A DNA stretch of 64,000 nt from Phytohabitans sp036906915 (GTDB lineage: Bacteria > Actinomycetota > Actinomycetes > Mycobacteriales > Micromonosporaceae): contig NZ_JBAKHX010000040.1 of the NCBI RefSeq assembly GCF_036906915.1, positions 1 to 64,000 on the forward strand, in the 5' to 3' direction. The notes under the pieces were generated by a model. The model worked only from the letters and a program-made list of their open reading frames with translations. It ran no database searches and had not been told where the DNA came from. Of this stretch, positions 1 through 8,308 are shown piece by piece (within the stretch, counting starts at the first letter, position 1; each line of letters starts with the position of its first letter). The translations under genes were made by a program, and so were the position numbers.

Positions 1-81
1 CAGGTCATCGACATCATCGAGACCGACCGGCGTCAGGACGAGCCGCTGCGTCAGAACCGGGTCGGTCGGCGCCTGGACTGA
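1..81 (+). CDS. C-terminal end of an unidentified protein (partial)
   Basis: An open frame enters from the left edge and runs 26 codons to TGA at 79-81. The visible tail is charged, rich in Arg, Asp and Glu (VIDIIETDRRQDE, then QNRVGRRLD). Third positions are mostly G/C, as expected of a real gene here. A strong hairpin about 220 bases downstream fits transcription ending after this gene. Too little is visible to name a family. Confidence 0.5.
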   Translation, partial: QVIDIIETDRRQDEPLRQNRVGRRLD

Positions 82-301
82 GCGCTTCGCATACATCGAC
101 TCAGTAAACAACATCGCGACACCGCACCCGAACCCACAAACTAGGTCCGGACAACCCGGGCACAGAACGTCCAGACCCACTCTGCAAGCCGCTGATCGGC
201 GCCGTCGTGCCCACGACCTAAAGCCGGACGCGACAAGACCCTCATCCTCATCCAATCTGCGTTCCGGCATCCCCCATAACCGAATAAACCACCCAGCAAA
301 G

Positions 302-329
302 GAAGGCCCCGGCTTACGCCGGGGCCTTC
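302..329 (+). terminator. Hairpin terminator
   Basis: A 12-bp perfect stem (GAAGGCCCCGGC paired with its complement) closes a TTAC loop and is followed by TCTCCATTCC. It lies downstream of the partial gene at the left edge and probably ends its transcript. The U tract is weak, as usual in high-GC actinobacteria. Confidence 0.7.
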
Positions 330-397
330 TCCATTCCAGCTTCGACCAAGGGAACAACTACTTGCTTCAGCACGCTGAGAACGTCCCAGAACTCCAA

Positions 398-775
398 CTA
401 CAACAGCCTCGAGCACCCGAGAGAAGACGGGGCGTCGACTCCGGTCAGTCGCTGATCGTTACGACGCGACGCCGCCGGAAGAGCAGAACCGCTGTAGCGC
501 CTACTGCTAGCAACGTCCATGCTCTTGCCGGGCGCGAGCGTCACGTCCTCGATCTGGTCGATCACCAAGTCGACGCCCGGCCAGGCCAGCTGCACAAGCC
601 CGGTAACAGACGACTGACCGGGCATGTTCTGCGCGCCGGTGGTTACCTTGATCTCCCCCAAGGGTTCCGGCGCGCTCAGATCACCGGGCAGCAGCCCCGG
701 CCGGTAAACATGACTCGCTCCGGCTGCCAACTCAGGCAGGACGCAGACACCCTGACGTGGAGGTTCGACGATGCT
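398..775 (-). pseudogene. Possible remnant coding segment of unknown identity
   Basis: Just past the stop of the secreted repeat protein, and in a shifted frame, there is a protein-like stretch with beta-rich character (GEIKVTTGAQ, VQLAWPGVDLVIDQIEDVTL). Third-position GC is high in the middle part and falls towards the end, where the reading becomes non-coding-like. No convincing start codon or ribosome site is visible. It could be a former C-terminal extension of the neighbour or a separate decayed gene. No family was recognised. Confidence 0.25.
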
Positions 776-779
776 GTTC

Positions 780-3212
780 CTATGCGATGGGGATGTCGTT
801 GAGCATCCGGGTCGGGATGACCTGGACGGTTCCGGTCGATGTCGCGGGAGAACGGGCACCGCCGTTGATCACCCAGACGGTGGCGTTGTTCGGTGACTTG
901 ACGAGAGTTCCGTCGGCGATCCGGGTTGGCAGTGCGGCGACTACGCGCACTGGCGTGGACACGACTTGTTCCCATCGCCGCCCGATTTCCGCAAACTCCT
1001 GCTCACTTCCGATCGGTAGGCGTGCCCCGCCGACGATGAGGAACACGGTTCTGGGATCGATGCCTGAGGCGGTGGTGGCGTCGGGCGAGCGCACCACCGT
1101 GTTGTTGGCGATCGTTGTCGGCATGGCCACCACCACTCGGGCGGGCGTGAGCACCACATGGCTCCAGCCCTGCCCGATCGCGAAGAACTCCTGCTCACTG
1201 GCGATCGGCACGCGTGCCCCGCCGGCGACGAGGAACACCGTGCCCGGATTGATCCCGGACCCGGCCGCCGCGTCGGGCGCCCGCAGGACGGCATGATCGC
1301 CGATCTTGGTGGGCAGGTCTAGCACCGCCCGGGCGGGCGCGAGAGCGACCTCCGCCCACGTGTATCCGAGCGCGAGGAACTCCTGCTCGCTGGCGATCGG
1401 CACGCGTGCCCCGCCGGCGACGAGGAACACCGTGTTCGGGTTGATCCCGGACCCGGCCGCTGCGTCCGGCGCGCGTAGGACCATCCCGTCTCCTATCCGG
1501 GTGCCGATCAGGTTGAACGCGCGCGCCGGGATGGCGCGGACCTTCGAGCCCCAGTCGGTCCCGTGTCCGGTGTCGATGACCTCCTGAGGATTGGCGAAGT
1601 TGACCCGGCCGCCGCCGATCATCGCCGCGACCGGCGTGGGTCCGCCGGCGCCCGCGCCCTGGATCAGCGTCCCGTTGACGGGAAGGTCGGCCGGGATCAG
1701 GTTGAACGCCCGCGTTGGCAGGGCACGGACCTTCTTCGCCCAGTCGGCCCCGTAGCCCACGTCGATCACTTCTTGCGGGTTGGCGAAGTTGATCCGCGAA
1801 CCGCCAACCATCATCGCGACGGGGGTGGGCCCGCCAGCGCCGGCGCCCTGTATCAGTGAGCCGTCCGGTGGGACGTTGGCCCGCATCTGGCTGAAGGCAC
1901 GTGCGGGAATCGCCCGTACCTTGGACTGCCAGTTGGTGCCGTATCCGGTGTCGATGACCTCCTGCGGGTTTGCGAAGTTGATCCGCGCGCCAGCGACGAA
2001 CATTGCCACCGGAGTTGGTCCGCCGGCACCCGCGCCTTGAATCAGCGTGCCGTCGATGGGGATCTCCCCCAGTCCGTTGAAGGCGTACCCGGACACGACG
2101 GTCACCCTCGATGCCCAGTCGGCCCCTTGTCCGATGTCGATGACCTCTTGTGGGTTGGCGAAGTTGATCCGTGCCCCGCCTACCGTCACCGCCACCGGGG
2201 TGGCGCCGGTGGCGGCCTCCCAGCCCTGGATGAGGTTGCCGTCGGCTGGTACCTCGTTCATGTGGTCACGTGCGTCGATCGACCAGTTCGAGATGCGGGG
2301 CGGTGTTCCACAATGGACGGCGCCGGAGCAGTGTGACTGGTGCAGCGGCGCTCCGCCGACGAAGGTGTAGACCCGGCCGCGCTGGTCGACCGCGGAGGAC
2401 CCGTTGCGCGGCACGGCCGGACCTGCGTTGATGACGGCCTGTGTCGTGGGCCGGGATTGCGTGTCGCAGATCCCGTCCGTGCAGGTCGCCTGCCAGACCG
2501 GTGCGCCGCCGACCATCTTGTAGATCCGGCGGGTATCGGTCGTGTGCAACAGCGTGCCGTCGGCCAGGCCGTGCACCGAGGTCACCGGCTGCGGACCCGG
2601 TGAGGGGGGGTTCTGCGCTCCGGGTTCCGGAGGCGCCGGCCGGCCCTGCCCATGCGGGCCGGCGTGGTACGAGGCGTTATACCCGTGGCTCCTCGGGGCG
2701 GTGACCACGAACCTCTTCTTCATATGGAGCAGGTGCTCCAGCCCTCGGTCGCACCCGGCAGGCTGGAAGTCTCGAACATACGTGGCCCGGAAAGCGAAGA
2801 ATCCATATTGGACGTCCATGGTCTTCCACGCTGGGACGGTGTACGTGCGCTCCGTCACCTGCTGGAACGAGCTCGATCGCGAATGTGTTACGCCCGTGTC
2901 AGCGTTCAAAGAAGCGATGGCAAAGCTCAGACTGATCCCCGCGCTAACGCTCGCTTCGAAGGTCTGTGCCTTGCTGAAGGTATCCTGGACCGTGAAGGTA
3001 ACGGGATTGTCCAGAGCCACGGTGGTATGTTTCGGCCCCCTTGCGATGAAAACCGGATAGCTGTGTGGGCTCGGCACCATCTCCCACGGGGTCGGGTCAC
3101 ACGTCGGTTGTAGTGGCCACGCCGCGCTCGCCGCGGGCGCCTGGGCAAGCACCCCGACCAGCGTCGCCCCCGCCACGAACGCGGCGGCAAGAACCCCCCG
3201 TAATAGACGCAT
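780..3212 (-). CDS. Secreted multi-repeat protein, 810 aa
   Basis: The first 31 residues are a Sec signal peptide (RLLRG then a hydrophobic core ending ASA-A). Residues about 31-185 form one domain containing two Cys, followed by a Pro/Gly-rich linker (about 188-212). The rest is a chain of roughly 60-residue modules. Two degenerate units come first (VGGAP motifs). About four or five units follow with GTLIQGAGAGGPTPVA, then ARINFANPQEVID, then W..KVRAIPARAF. Three or four units follow with VLRAPDAAAGSGI, FLVAGGARVPIASEQEF and a W. Such GGAP/GGAR modules are familiar from actinobacterial exoproteins, possibly propeller-like or carbohydrate-associated (inference). It lies 59 bp downstream of a secreted glycosidase-like gene on the same strand, so the two may be co-transcribed. 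The repeats are also visible in DNA, so assembly of this gene deserves care. Confidence 0.85.
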   Translation of the reverse strand: MRLLRGVLAAAFVAGATLVGVLAQAPAASAAWPLQPTCDPTPWEMVPSPHSYPVFIARGPKHTTVALDNPVTFTVQDTFSKAQTFEASVSAGISLSFAIASLNADTGVTHSRSSSFQQVTERTYTVPAWKTMDVQYGFFAFRATYVRDFQPAGCDRGLEHLLHMKKRFVVTAPRSHGYNASYHAGPHGQGRPAPPEPGAQNPPSPGPQPVTSVHGLADGTLLHTTDTRRIYKMVGGAPVWQATCTDGICDTQSRPTTQAVINAGPAVPRNGSSAVDQRGRVYTFVGGAPLHQSHCSGAVHCGTPPRISNWSIDARDHMNEVPADGNLIQGWEAATGATPVAVTVGGARINFANPQEVIDIGQGADWASRVTVVSGYAFNGLGEIPIDGTLIQGAGAGGPTPVAMFVAGARINFANPQEVIDTGYGTNWQSKVRAIPARAFSQMRANVPPDGSLIQGAGAGGPTPVAMMVGGSRINFANPQEVIDVGYGADWAKKVRALPTRAFNLIPADLPVNGTLIQGAGAGGPTPVAAMIGGGRVNFANPQEVIDTGHGTDWGSKVRAIPARAFNLIGTRIGDGMVLRAPDAAAGSGINPNTVFLVAGGARVPIASEQEFLALGYTWAEVALAPARAVLDLPTKIGDHAVLRAPDAAAGSGINPGTVFLVAGGARVPIASEQEFFAIGQGWSHVVLTPARVVVAMPTTIANNTVVRSPDATTASGIDPRTVFLIVGGARLPIGSEQEFAEIGRRWEQVVSTPVRVVAALPTRIADGTLVKSPNNATVWVINGGARSPATSTGTVQVIPTRMLNDIPIA

Positions 3213-3271
3213 TCAATCTCTCCCTACGCTCGTTCGACTCAACTCCGGATCCGTAGCGCACAGCAGACCCG

Positions 3272-4885
3272 TCATGGCAGGCCGTAGCCCAGAAGTCCTT
3301 CCTGGATTTGGCCTTCACAGGTATCCAGGGCGGAGATGAAATGGTCGCCATTGGCGCCGACCCGGCACCGGTAGATCGGCGGACCGCCGGCCACCGCGAC
3401 CGTGTACGCGTAGCCGACCGGGCCAAGTGGGTGTTGCCCCTCGCAGCCCGGATCGCGGCTGAGCATGTTGTGCTGTCCGACCCGGCACTCGAACAGCGGC
3501 ACCGCGCCACGGACGGGCTCGCGATGCAGCCGCCAACTGCCCTCGACGCCGAACCCCGCGGGCAGACGCCGCGACGACGCCCAGTGACCGCGGCTCGGGT
3601 GGTATCCACGCGTCAACCGGGTGAACGGCACATCCTCGAAACCGCACGACAGCCGCGGTGGGGACAGGTCCGCACGGTTCGCCAGCGCCCAAGTCGCCCA
3701 CGCGGGCTTGGCGGTACCGTCGGCGTTGCGCAGGCCAAGCGCGAGGCGGCCGGCCACCTCGTCGGGGTGGTCGCGCATGCGGTGGTACACGTAGTTGGTG
3801 ATGCCAGGCGTACCCAGCACGTTGCGGAAGCTGTCGCAGACAGCCGCCGCCTGCCGAGCCGGGGACGAGGGTGCCAGCGAGTTGACGCCACTCTCGGTGA
3901 GCTGGATTTCCGACCACGCCTCAACCCGGTCGGGGAACGTGGCGCGCAGCCACCCCGCGAGCGAGCCGACGTTGCCGTAGGTGAGGTACGGGTAGTCGTC
4001 CGGGCCGAACACGTCGCTGCGCAGATCCCGCGCGTACGGGTGGACCGCGACCCGCCACCGCCGGCTTCCAACGCGCTCGGCGAGCCCGCGCAGCACCGTC
4101 ACGCCGGACAGGGCCGGCTCGCCTGCCGCTGGGCGATCCAGCTCGGTGCCGAACTGGTGGTCCAGGGAGACCAGCACCTTGGCGGTCGGCTGTTCCTTCT
4201 GGACCGCGTCGTAGGCGGAGGCGTAGTTGGCCGCGATCTCGTCCAGCCAACGGGTCGTGTCGCAGGCGACACCGGCACCGCATCCGATGTCGAACCACAC
4301 GTTGCTGTTGACCTCGTTGTGCACCACGACGTCCGCGATCCGGCCGTGGCCTCCCAACCCGTTGTATCGTCGGGCAAGCATGCCCACGAACCGGCCATAG
4401 TCGGCCGCCACGAGCGGCGTACAGAAGATTTCGAAGCCCGCGGCGGCGGGCGAACAGACCTTGCCAGCCCGGGCCCAGGCCGGGGTGCCGTACGCCACCG
4501 CCGTCACGACCAGGCCGCGGTCGCTCCACCGCCGGATCTCCGCGTCGACCGCCGCCGGGACGGTAAAACACCAACCGTCGTACTCCTGCTCACCCGCCTG
4601 GCACGGTGCCGGCCGCCGTTGCGGCTCCCACTGCGCCCAGACCAGGTTGATGGCGACACCACCGGTGTTGTTTCCAGCGATCTCATCCACGTCCGGCCAG
4701 AAGTCCGGCTGGATCGACTTGATCCGGTAGGCGTCCCTCGTCGGGTACGGCAAGGATTTCACCTCGACCAACGGCGGCACCTCCGGCGGGACCGCCGACA
4801 CCGCCCCACCCGAGCCGCTCGCAGCCACCACCACACCGATCACACCCGCGACAACAAACGCCAATAGGCGCCGCGTGACACTCAT
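3272..4885 (-). CDS. Secreted glycoside-hydrolase-like protein (clan A TIM-barrel type)
   Basis: Translation from the ATG at 4885 gives 537 aa; GGGGAT sits 3-8 bases upstream. An in-frame ATG at 4900 has a poorer site. Residues 1-36 are a signal peptide. The catalytic region has an Asn-Glu pair in VVHNEVN (Glu191) and a second Glu in IQLTESG (Glu331), the acid/base and nucleophile arrangement of clan A retaining glycosidases. WAQWEP and the VHPYARD strand also fit. Two C-terminal repeats (VPLFECRVGQHNMLS and PIYRCRVGANGDHFIS, each followed by CEGQ and LGY) resemble the small beta modules of the DUF5648 type and may bind the wall or glycans. The substrate is unknown. The divergent neighbour is a pectin-type lyase, so plant polysaccharide is a reasonable guess. 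Confidence 0.75.
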   Translation of the reverse strand: MSVTRRLLAFVVAGVIGVVVAASGSGGAVSAVPPEVPPLVEVKSLPYPTRDAYRIKSIQPDFWPDVDEIAGNNTGGVAINLVWAQWEPQRRPAPCQAGEQEYDGWCFTVPAAVDAEIRRWSDRGLVVTAVAYGTPAWARAGKVCSPAAAGFEIFCTPLVAADYGRFVGMLARRYNGLGGHGRIADVVVHNEVNSNVWFDIGCGAGVACDTTRWLDEIAANYASAYDAVQKEQPTAKVLVSLDHQFGTELDRPAAGEPALSGVTVLRGLAERVGSRRWRVAVHPYARDLRSDVFGPDDYPYLTYGNVGSLAGWLRATFPDRVEAWSEIQLTESGVNSLAPSSPARQAAAVCDSFRNVLGTPGITNYVYHRMRDHPDEVAGRLALGLRNADGTAKPAWATWALANRADLSPPRLSCGFEDVPFTRLTRGYHPSRGHWASSRRLPAGFGVEGSWRLHREPVRGAVPLFECRVGQHNMLSRDPGCEGQHPLGPVGYAYTVAVAGGPPIYRCRVGANGDHFISALDTCEGQIQEGLLGYGLP

Positions 4886-5362
4886 CAGATCCCCGCTCAT
4901 CCGCAGCCCGAACCAGGTCCTGCGCGCTCAGGCTGACAGGCGGCGCTTTCAGATCCGCTTCACATCGTCTTCACCACCGGCAGCGTGTGGGCCGTCTACT
5001 GGTCGACCTACCCCAGCGAGCGATCGCCGACGTCTACGGCACCGCGTGGACGGACCTCACCTCGGTGTCGGTATTGACAGCCGTCCCGGCACGGACTTAG
5101 CGTTTCACTTGTATCGTTTCATCGTCCTCCAGTAGATGCCACCCGGCACCGGGGTTGACAACCTCCTCAACTGACCGCCCCACCGTCGCCGGACGGCGTT
5201 CCCGACCGTCCGGCAGCCCCGCCGTACCGAGTCGCCGGGCCCGGTGCGGCCCAGACTCCGCTTCCCACCTCACGACGCCGCCGAGGCGATCCACGTCAGG
5301 CAGGCGCGATCCGCGCTGCCCTCGCCGGGCCAGCGAACCATCTGCCAGAAGGGCACCGTTCC
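4886..5362. other. Divergent intergenic region, secreted glycosidase / PL26 lyase
   Basis: About 480 bp between two divergently transcribed secreted enzymes. It must hold both promoters. I found no tRNA, hairpin terminator or convincing gene. A short open stretch near 5030-5099 (DVYGTAWTDLTSV) has coding-like bias but no start or family and may be relic sequence. Confidence 0.4.
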
Positions 5363-8110
5363 ATGGAAGACAGCGCAGAGCCGGCAGCCGAGCCGAGCCA
5401 CGAAGCCACCGACCAGCGCGGGTCCCGCGTGTCCCGCCGCCTCGTCCTGCGTACGACAGCCGCCACCGCGGCCGCCGTACCGTTCGCGAACATGCTCGCC
5501 GCGCCCGGAGCGGCCGCCGAGGAGCCGCAGCCGCCGGCTCCGGCGGAGGCCGGGCCGGCCACCGTGCGCTGGCTCGGCGGGACACCAGGCAGCAGCATCG
5601 GCACCTCCTTCGGCGTGCCGTGGCCCAAGGGCGCATTCACCGCCGGCACCCAGTTCACCGCCGCCGATCCGGCCGGCGCCGCCGTGCCGCTGGACACCTG
5701 GCCCCTCGCACACTGGCCGGACGGCTCGCTCAAGTGGACCGGCCACGCCGTGGGCGCCAACTCCGGCCTCACCGAACAGCTCATCATCACGGCGGGGCGG
5801 CCGGTCGCGCCCAGCCGCCGGGTCACCGTCAACGAGAGCACCGCCTGGCTGGAGGTCAACACTGGCGTGATCCGTGCCCGGATCATGAAAACCGGACCGA
5901 ACCTGATTCAGGCGCTCAGCCGGGGCGACAAGCAGTTGGCCAAGCAGGGCCGGCTCGTGCTCCAGATGGAGGACCGGAGCAACGCGGACAACGGCACGAT
6001 CAAGACAGTGGAGTACGCCGGCACGATCACCCAGGCGAGCGTCGAGCACCTTGGCGACTCCCGGGCTGTCATCCTGGTGAAGGGCACCTACAACAAGGGC
6101 AGTCGCAAGGTCCTGCCGTTCACGGTGCGGCTCTACTTCTACACCGGCGCCGAGTCGCTGCGCCTCGTGCACTACTTCATCTTCGACGGCGACCACCAGA
6201 CCGACTTCATCAAAGGGCTCGGCCTCACCTGGCAGGTGCCGATGGTGGACGAGGTGCACAACCGGCACGTGCGATTCGTCGGCACCGAGGGCGGGATCTG
6301 GGGCGAGGCGGTCCGGGTGATGTCCGGCCTGCGCCGCGACGCCGGCTCGGCGGTGACGAGCGCGCAATTCAACGGCGTCGCCACGCCGCCGGTCAGCGCC
6401 TGGCCCGCCAACGTGCGCGCCGAGCTCGACGACGTGCCGATCTGGAACGACTACAAGCTGGTACAGGCCAGCCCGGACGCGTTCCACGTGGCCAAGCGGA
6501 CCGGGGCGCACAGCACCTGGCTGCTGCATGCCGGGCACGGCAAACGGGCCGCGGGCCTCGGCTACGTCGGCGGCGTCAGCGGCGGCGTCGCCTTCGGTCT
6601 CAAGGACTTCTGGCAGCGGTTCCCGACCCAGCTGGACATCCGCGACGCCAGCACCGACACGGCGAATGCCACGATCTGGTTCTGGTCGCCGGACGCGCCG
6701 GCCATGGACCTACGGCACTACGACAACAAGCGGCACGGACTGAACCTGATGTACGAGGAGCCGGGCCGCGGCATCGACGACATCTGCGCCACGCCGGAGG
6801 GGGTGGCCCGCTCGCACGAGGTGACCCTGTGGGCGCTCGCCGCGACGCCCACCCGGGCCCGCCTGGTCGAGCTGGCCAAGGAGGTCCGGGAGCCCGCGCG
6901 GCTGGTCGCCACCCCGGACTACCTCTACGAGCGGCGGGTCTTCGGCAAGTGGGGCCGGATCGACCGGTCCACCGCCGTGCGCACCACGCTGGAGAACAGC
7001 CTCGACGCGAGCATCGCCTTCTACCAGCGCCAGGTCGACCAACGCCACTGGTACGGCTTCTGGCACTTCGGTGACGTGATGCACAGCTACGACGGCTCCC
7101 GCCACACGTGGAAGTACGACCAGGGCGGCTTTGCCTGGCAGAACGGCGAACTGAACATCGACATGTTCCTCTGGTACCAGTTCCTGCGGTCGGGGCGCGC
7201 GGACGTCTTCGCGATGGCGGAGGCGATGACGCTGCACATGGCGGAGGCGGACTCCTACCACGCCGGCCCGTTCGCCGGCCTCGGCTCCCGCCACAACGTG
7301 GTGCACTGGGGCGACGGCGCCAAGGAGGCGCGGGTCAGCGCCTCGGTGCTCAAGCGCGTCTACTACTACCTCTCCGCCGACGAGCGCGTCGGCGACTACA
7401 TGCGGAACATGCTCCAGGTCGGCCAGACGCTGCTCAGCGTCGAGCCGCTGCGCCAGATCCTGCCGCCGCCCACCGCGCCGACCCGGGTGCGGATCGGTCC
7501 GGACTGGACGGCCGTGGCGAGCAACTGGCTGGTCGAGTGGGAGCGGACCGGCGACACCCGCTACCGCGACCTGCTGCTGCGCGGCATGCAGGACATCGGT
7601 GCGATGCAGTACGGGTTCTTCAGCGGCCCCGCCTCGGCGGTCGGCTTCGACCCGGCGACGGGAGCGCTGACCTCCGAGGGCAACGAGTTCCGCGACGGGT
7701 ACAACCTGATGCTCCTGTTCGGCGGTGACCAGTTCCTCTACGAGCTGGTCGAGCTGCTGGACGTACCAGCGTTCAAGGAGCACCTGGTCAAGTACGCGCT
7801 GTACGTCAACGGCACCGCCACCGAGCGGGTCGCGCTGTACGGGCGCAACTTCAGCCCGGGCACGTTCAACCAGTTCTACTCCCGCATGCTCGCGTGGGTC
7901 GGCGAGGAGCGGGGCGACAACACCCTGAAGCAGCGGGCGTGGACCGGCATGAACCCGAACAGCGGCAACATGCCGCCGGTGCAGACCGTCTCCGGCACCA
8001 CCGTGCTCACGCCGGTCGAGTACGTCCCCGGCATCTTCACCAACGACGTCGGACAGCGCGGCCTGACCGTCATCCAGCTCATGGGCCTCGCCCGCGAGCA
8101 GGCGCCGTAG
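5363..8110 (+). CDS. Tat-exported rhamnogalacturonan lyase-like protein (PL26 / PcRGLX-YetA type)
   Basis: 915 aa. A twin-arginine signal (SRRLVLRTTAATAAAV) ends near AAPGAAA at about residue 50. An N-terminal barrel-like domain follows with the family hallmark LAHWPDGSLKW (about residues 115-125). A beta-sandwich region comes next, then a long alpha/alpha-toroid-like part with many aromatic and His residues (HWYGFWHFGDVMHSYD, SYHAGPFAGLGSRHN). This order matches exo-acting rhamnogalacturonan lyases related to PcRGLX. It would release unsaturated products from pectin side regions outside the cell. AAGGG precedes the ATG. Family assignment rests on motif memory; exact substrate is inferred. 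Confidence 0.8.
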   Translation: MEDSAEPAAEPSHEATDQRGSRVSRRLVLRTTAATAAAVPFANMLAAPGAAAEEPQPPAPAEAGPATVRWLGGTPGSSIGTSFGVPWPKGAFTAGTQFTAADPAGAAVPLDTWPLAHWPDGSLKWTGHAVGANSGLTEQLIITAGRPVAPSRRVTVNESTAWLEVNTGVIRARIMKTGPNLIQALSRGDKQLAKQGRLVLQMEDRSNADNGTIKTVEYAGTITQASVEHLGDSRAVILVKGTYNKGSRKVLPFTVRLYFYTGAESLRLVHYFIFDGDHQTDFIKGLGLTWQVPMVDEVHNRHVRFVGTEGGIWGEAVRVMSGLRRDAGSAVTSAQFNGVATPPVSAWPANVRAELDDVPIWNDYKLVQASPDAFHVAKRTGAHSTWLLHAGHGKRAAGLGYVGGVSGGVAFGLKDFWQRFPTQLDIRDASTDTANATIWFWSPDAPAMDLRHYDNKRHGLNLMYEEPGRGIDDICATPEGVARSHEVTLWALAATPTRARLVELAKEVREPARLVATPDYLYERRVFGKWGRIDRSTAVRTTLENSLDASIAFYQRQVDQRHWYGFWHFGDVMHSYDGSRHTWKYDQGGFAWQNGELNIDMFLWYQFLRSGRADVFAMAEAMTLHMAEADSYHAGPFAGLGSRHNVVHWGDGAKEARVSASVLKRVYYYLSADERVGDYMRNMLQVGQTLLSVEPLRQILPPPTAPTRVRIGPDWTAVASNWLVEWERTGDTRYRDLLLRGMQDIGAMQYGFFSGPASAVGFDPATGALTSEGNEFRDGYNLMLLFGGDQFLYELVELLDVPAFKEHLVKYALYVNGTATERVALYGRNFSPGTFNQFYSRMLAWVGEERGDNTLKQRAWTGMNPNSGNMPPVQTVSGTTVLTPVEYVPGIFTNDVGQRGLTVIQLMGLAREQAP

Positions 8111-8308
8111 CGGCGTCGCGCGAGGGAACCCGCCCCTGAGCCCTGACGTTACCGGCCCTCGCCAGCCGACACATGCGCCCCTCGGAAACAGACAACGGCC
8201 TGCGGATCCGACGGGCTGGGAGCCTTGATCATAGGTTGGTGGGGTCGGAGACGTTGACGTAGGTGAGTATGCTGACCGGCAGTCTGGTCACTCCGGAGGT
8301 GACTCCCG

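Noticed and set aside
3308..4867. Long plus-strand open frame opposite the secreted glycosidase
   Set aside because: It is an antisense shadow created by high third-base GC. Its protein is Arg-rich without motifs, while the minus-strand frame has a signal peptide and active-site motifs.
5155..7074. A 639-codon plus-strand frame overlapping the PL26-like gene
   Set aside because: Its product is almost all Arg, Pro, Gly and Ala with no domain, and the overlapping frame has a Tat signal and family motifs.
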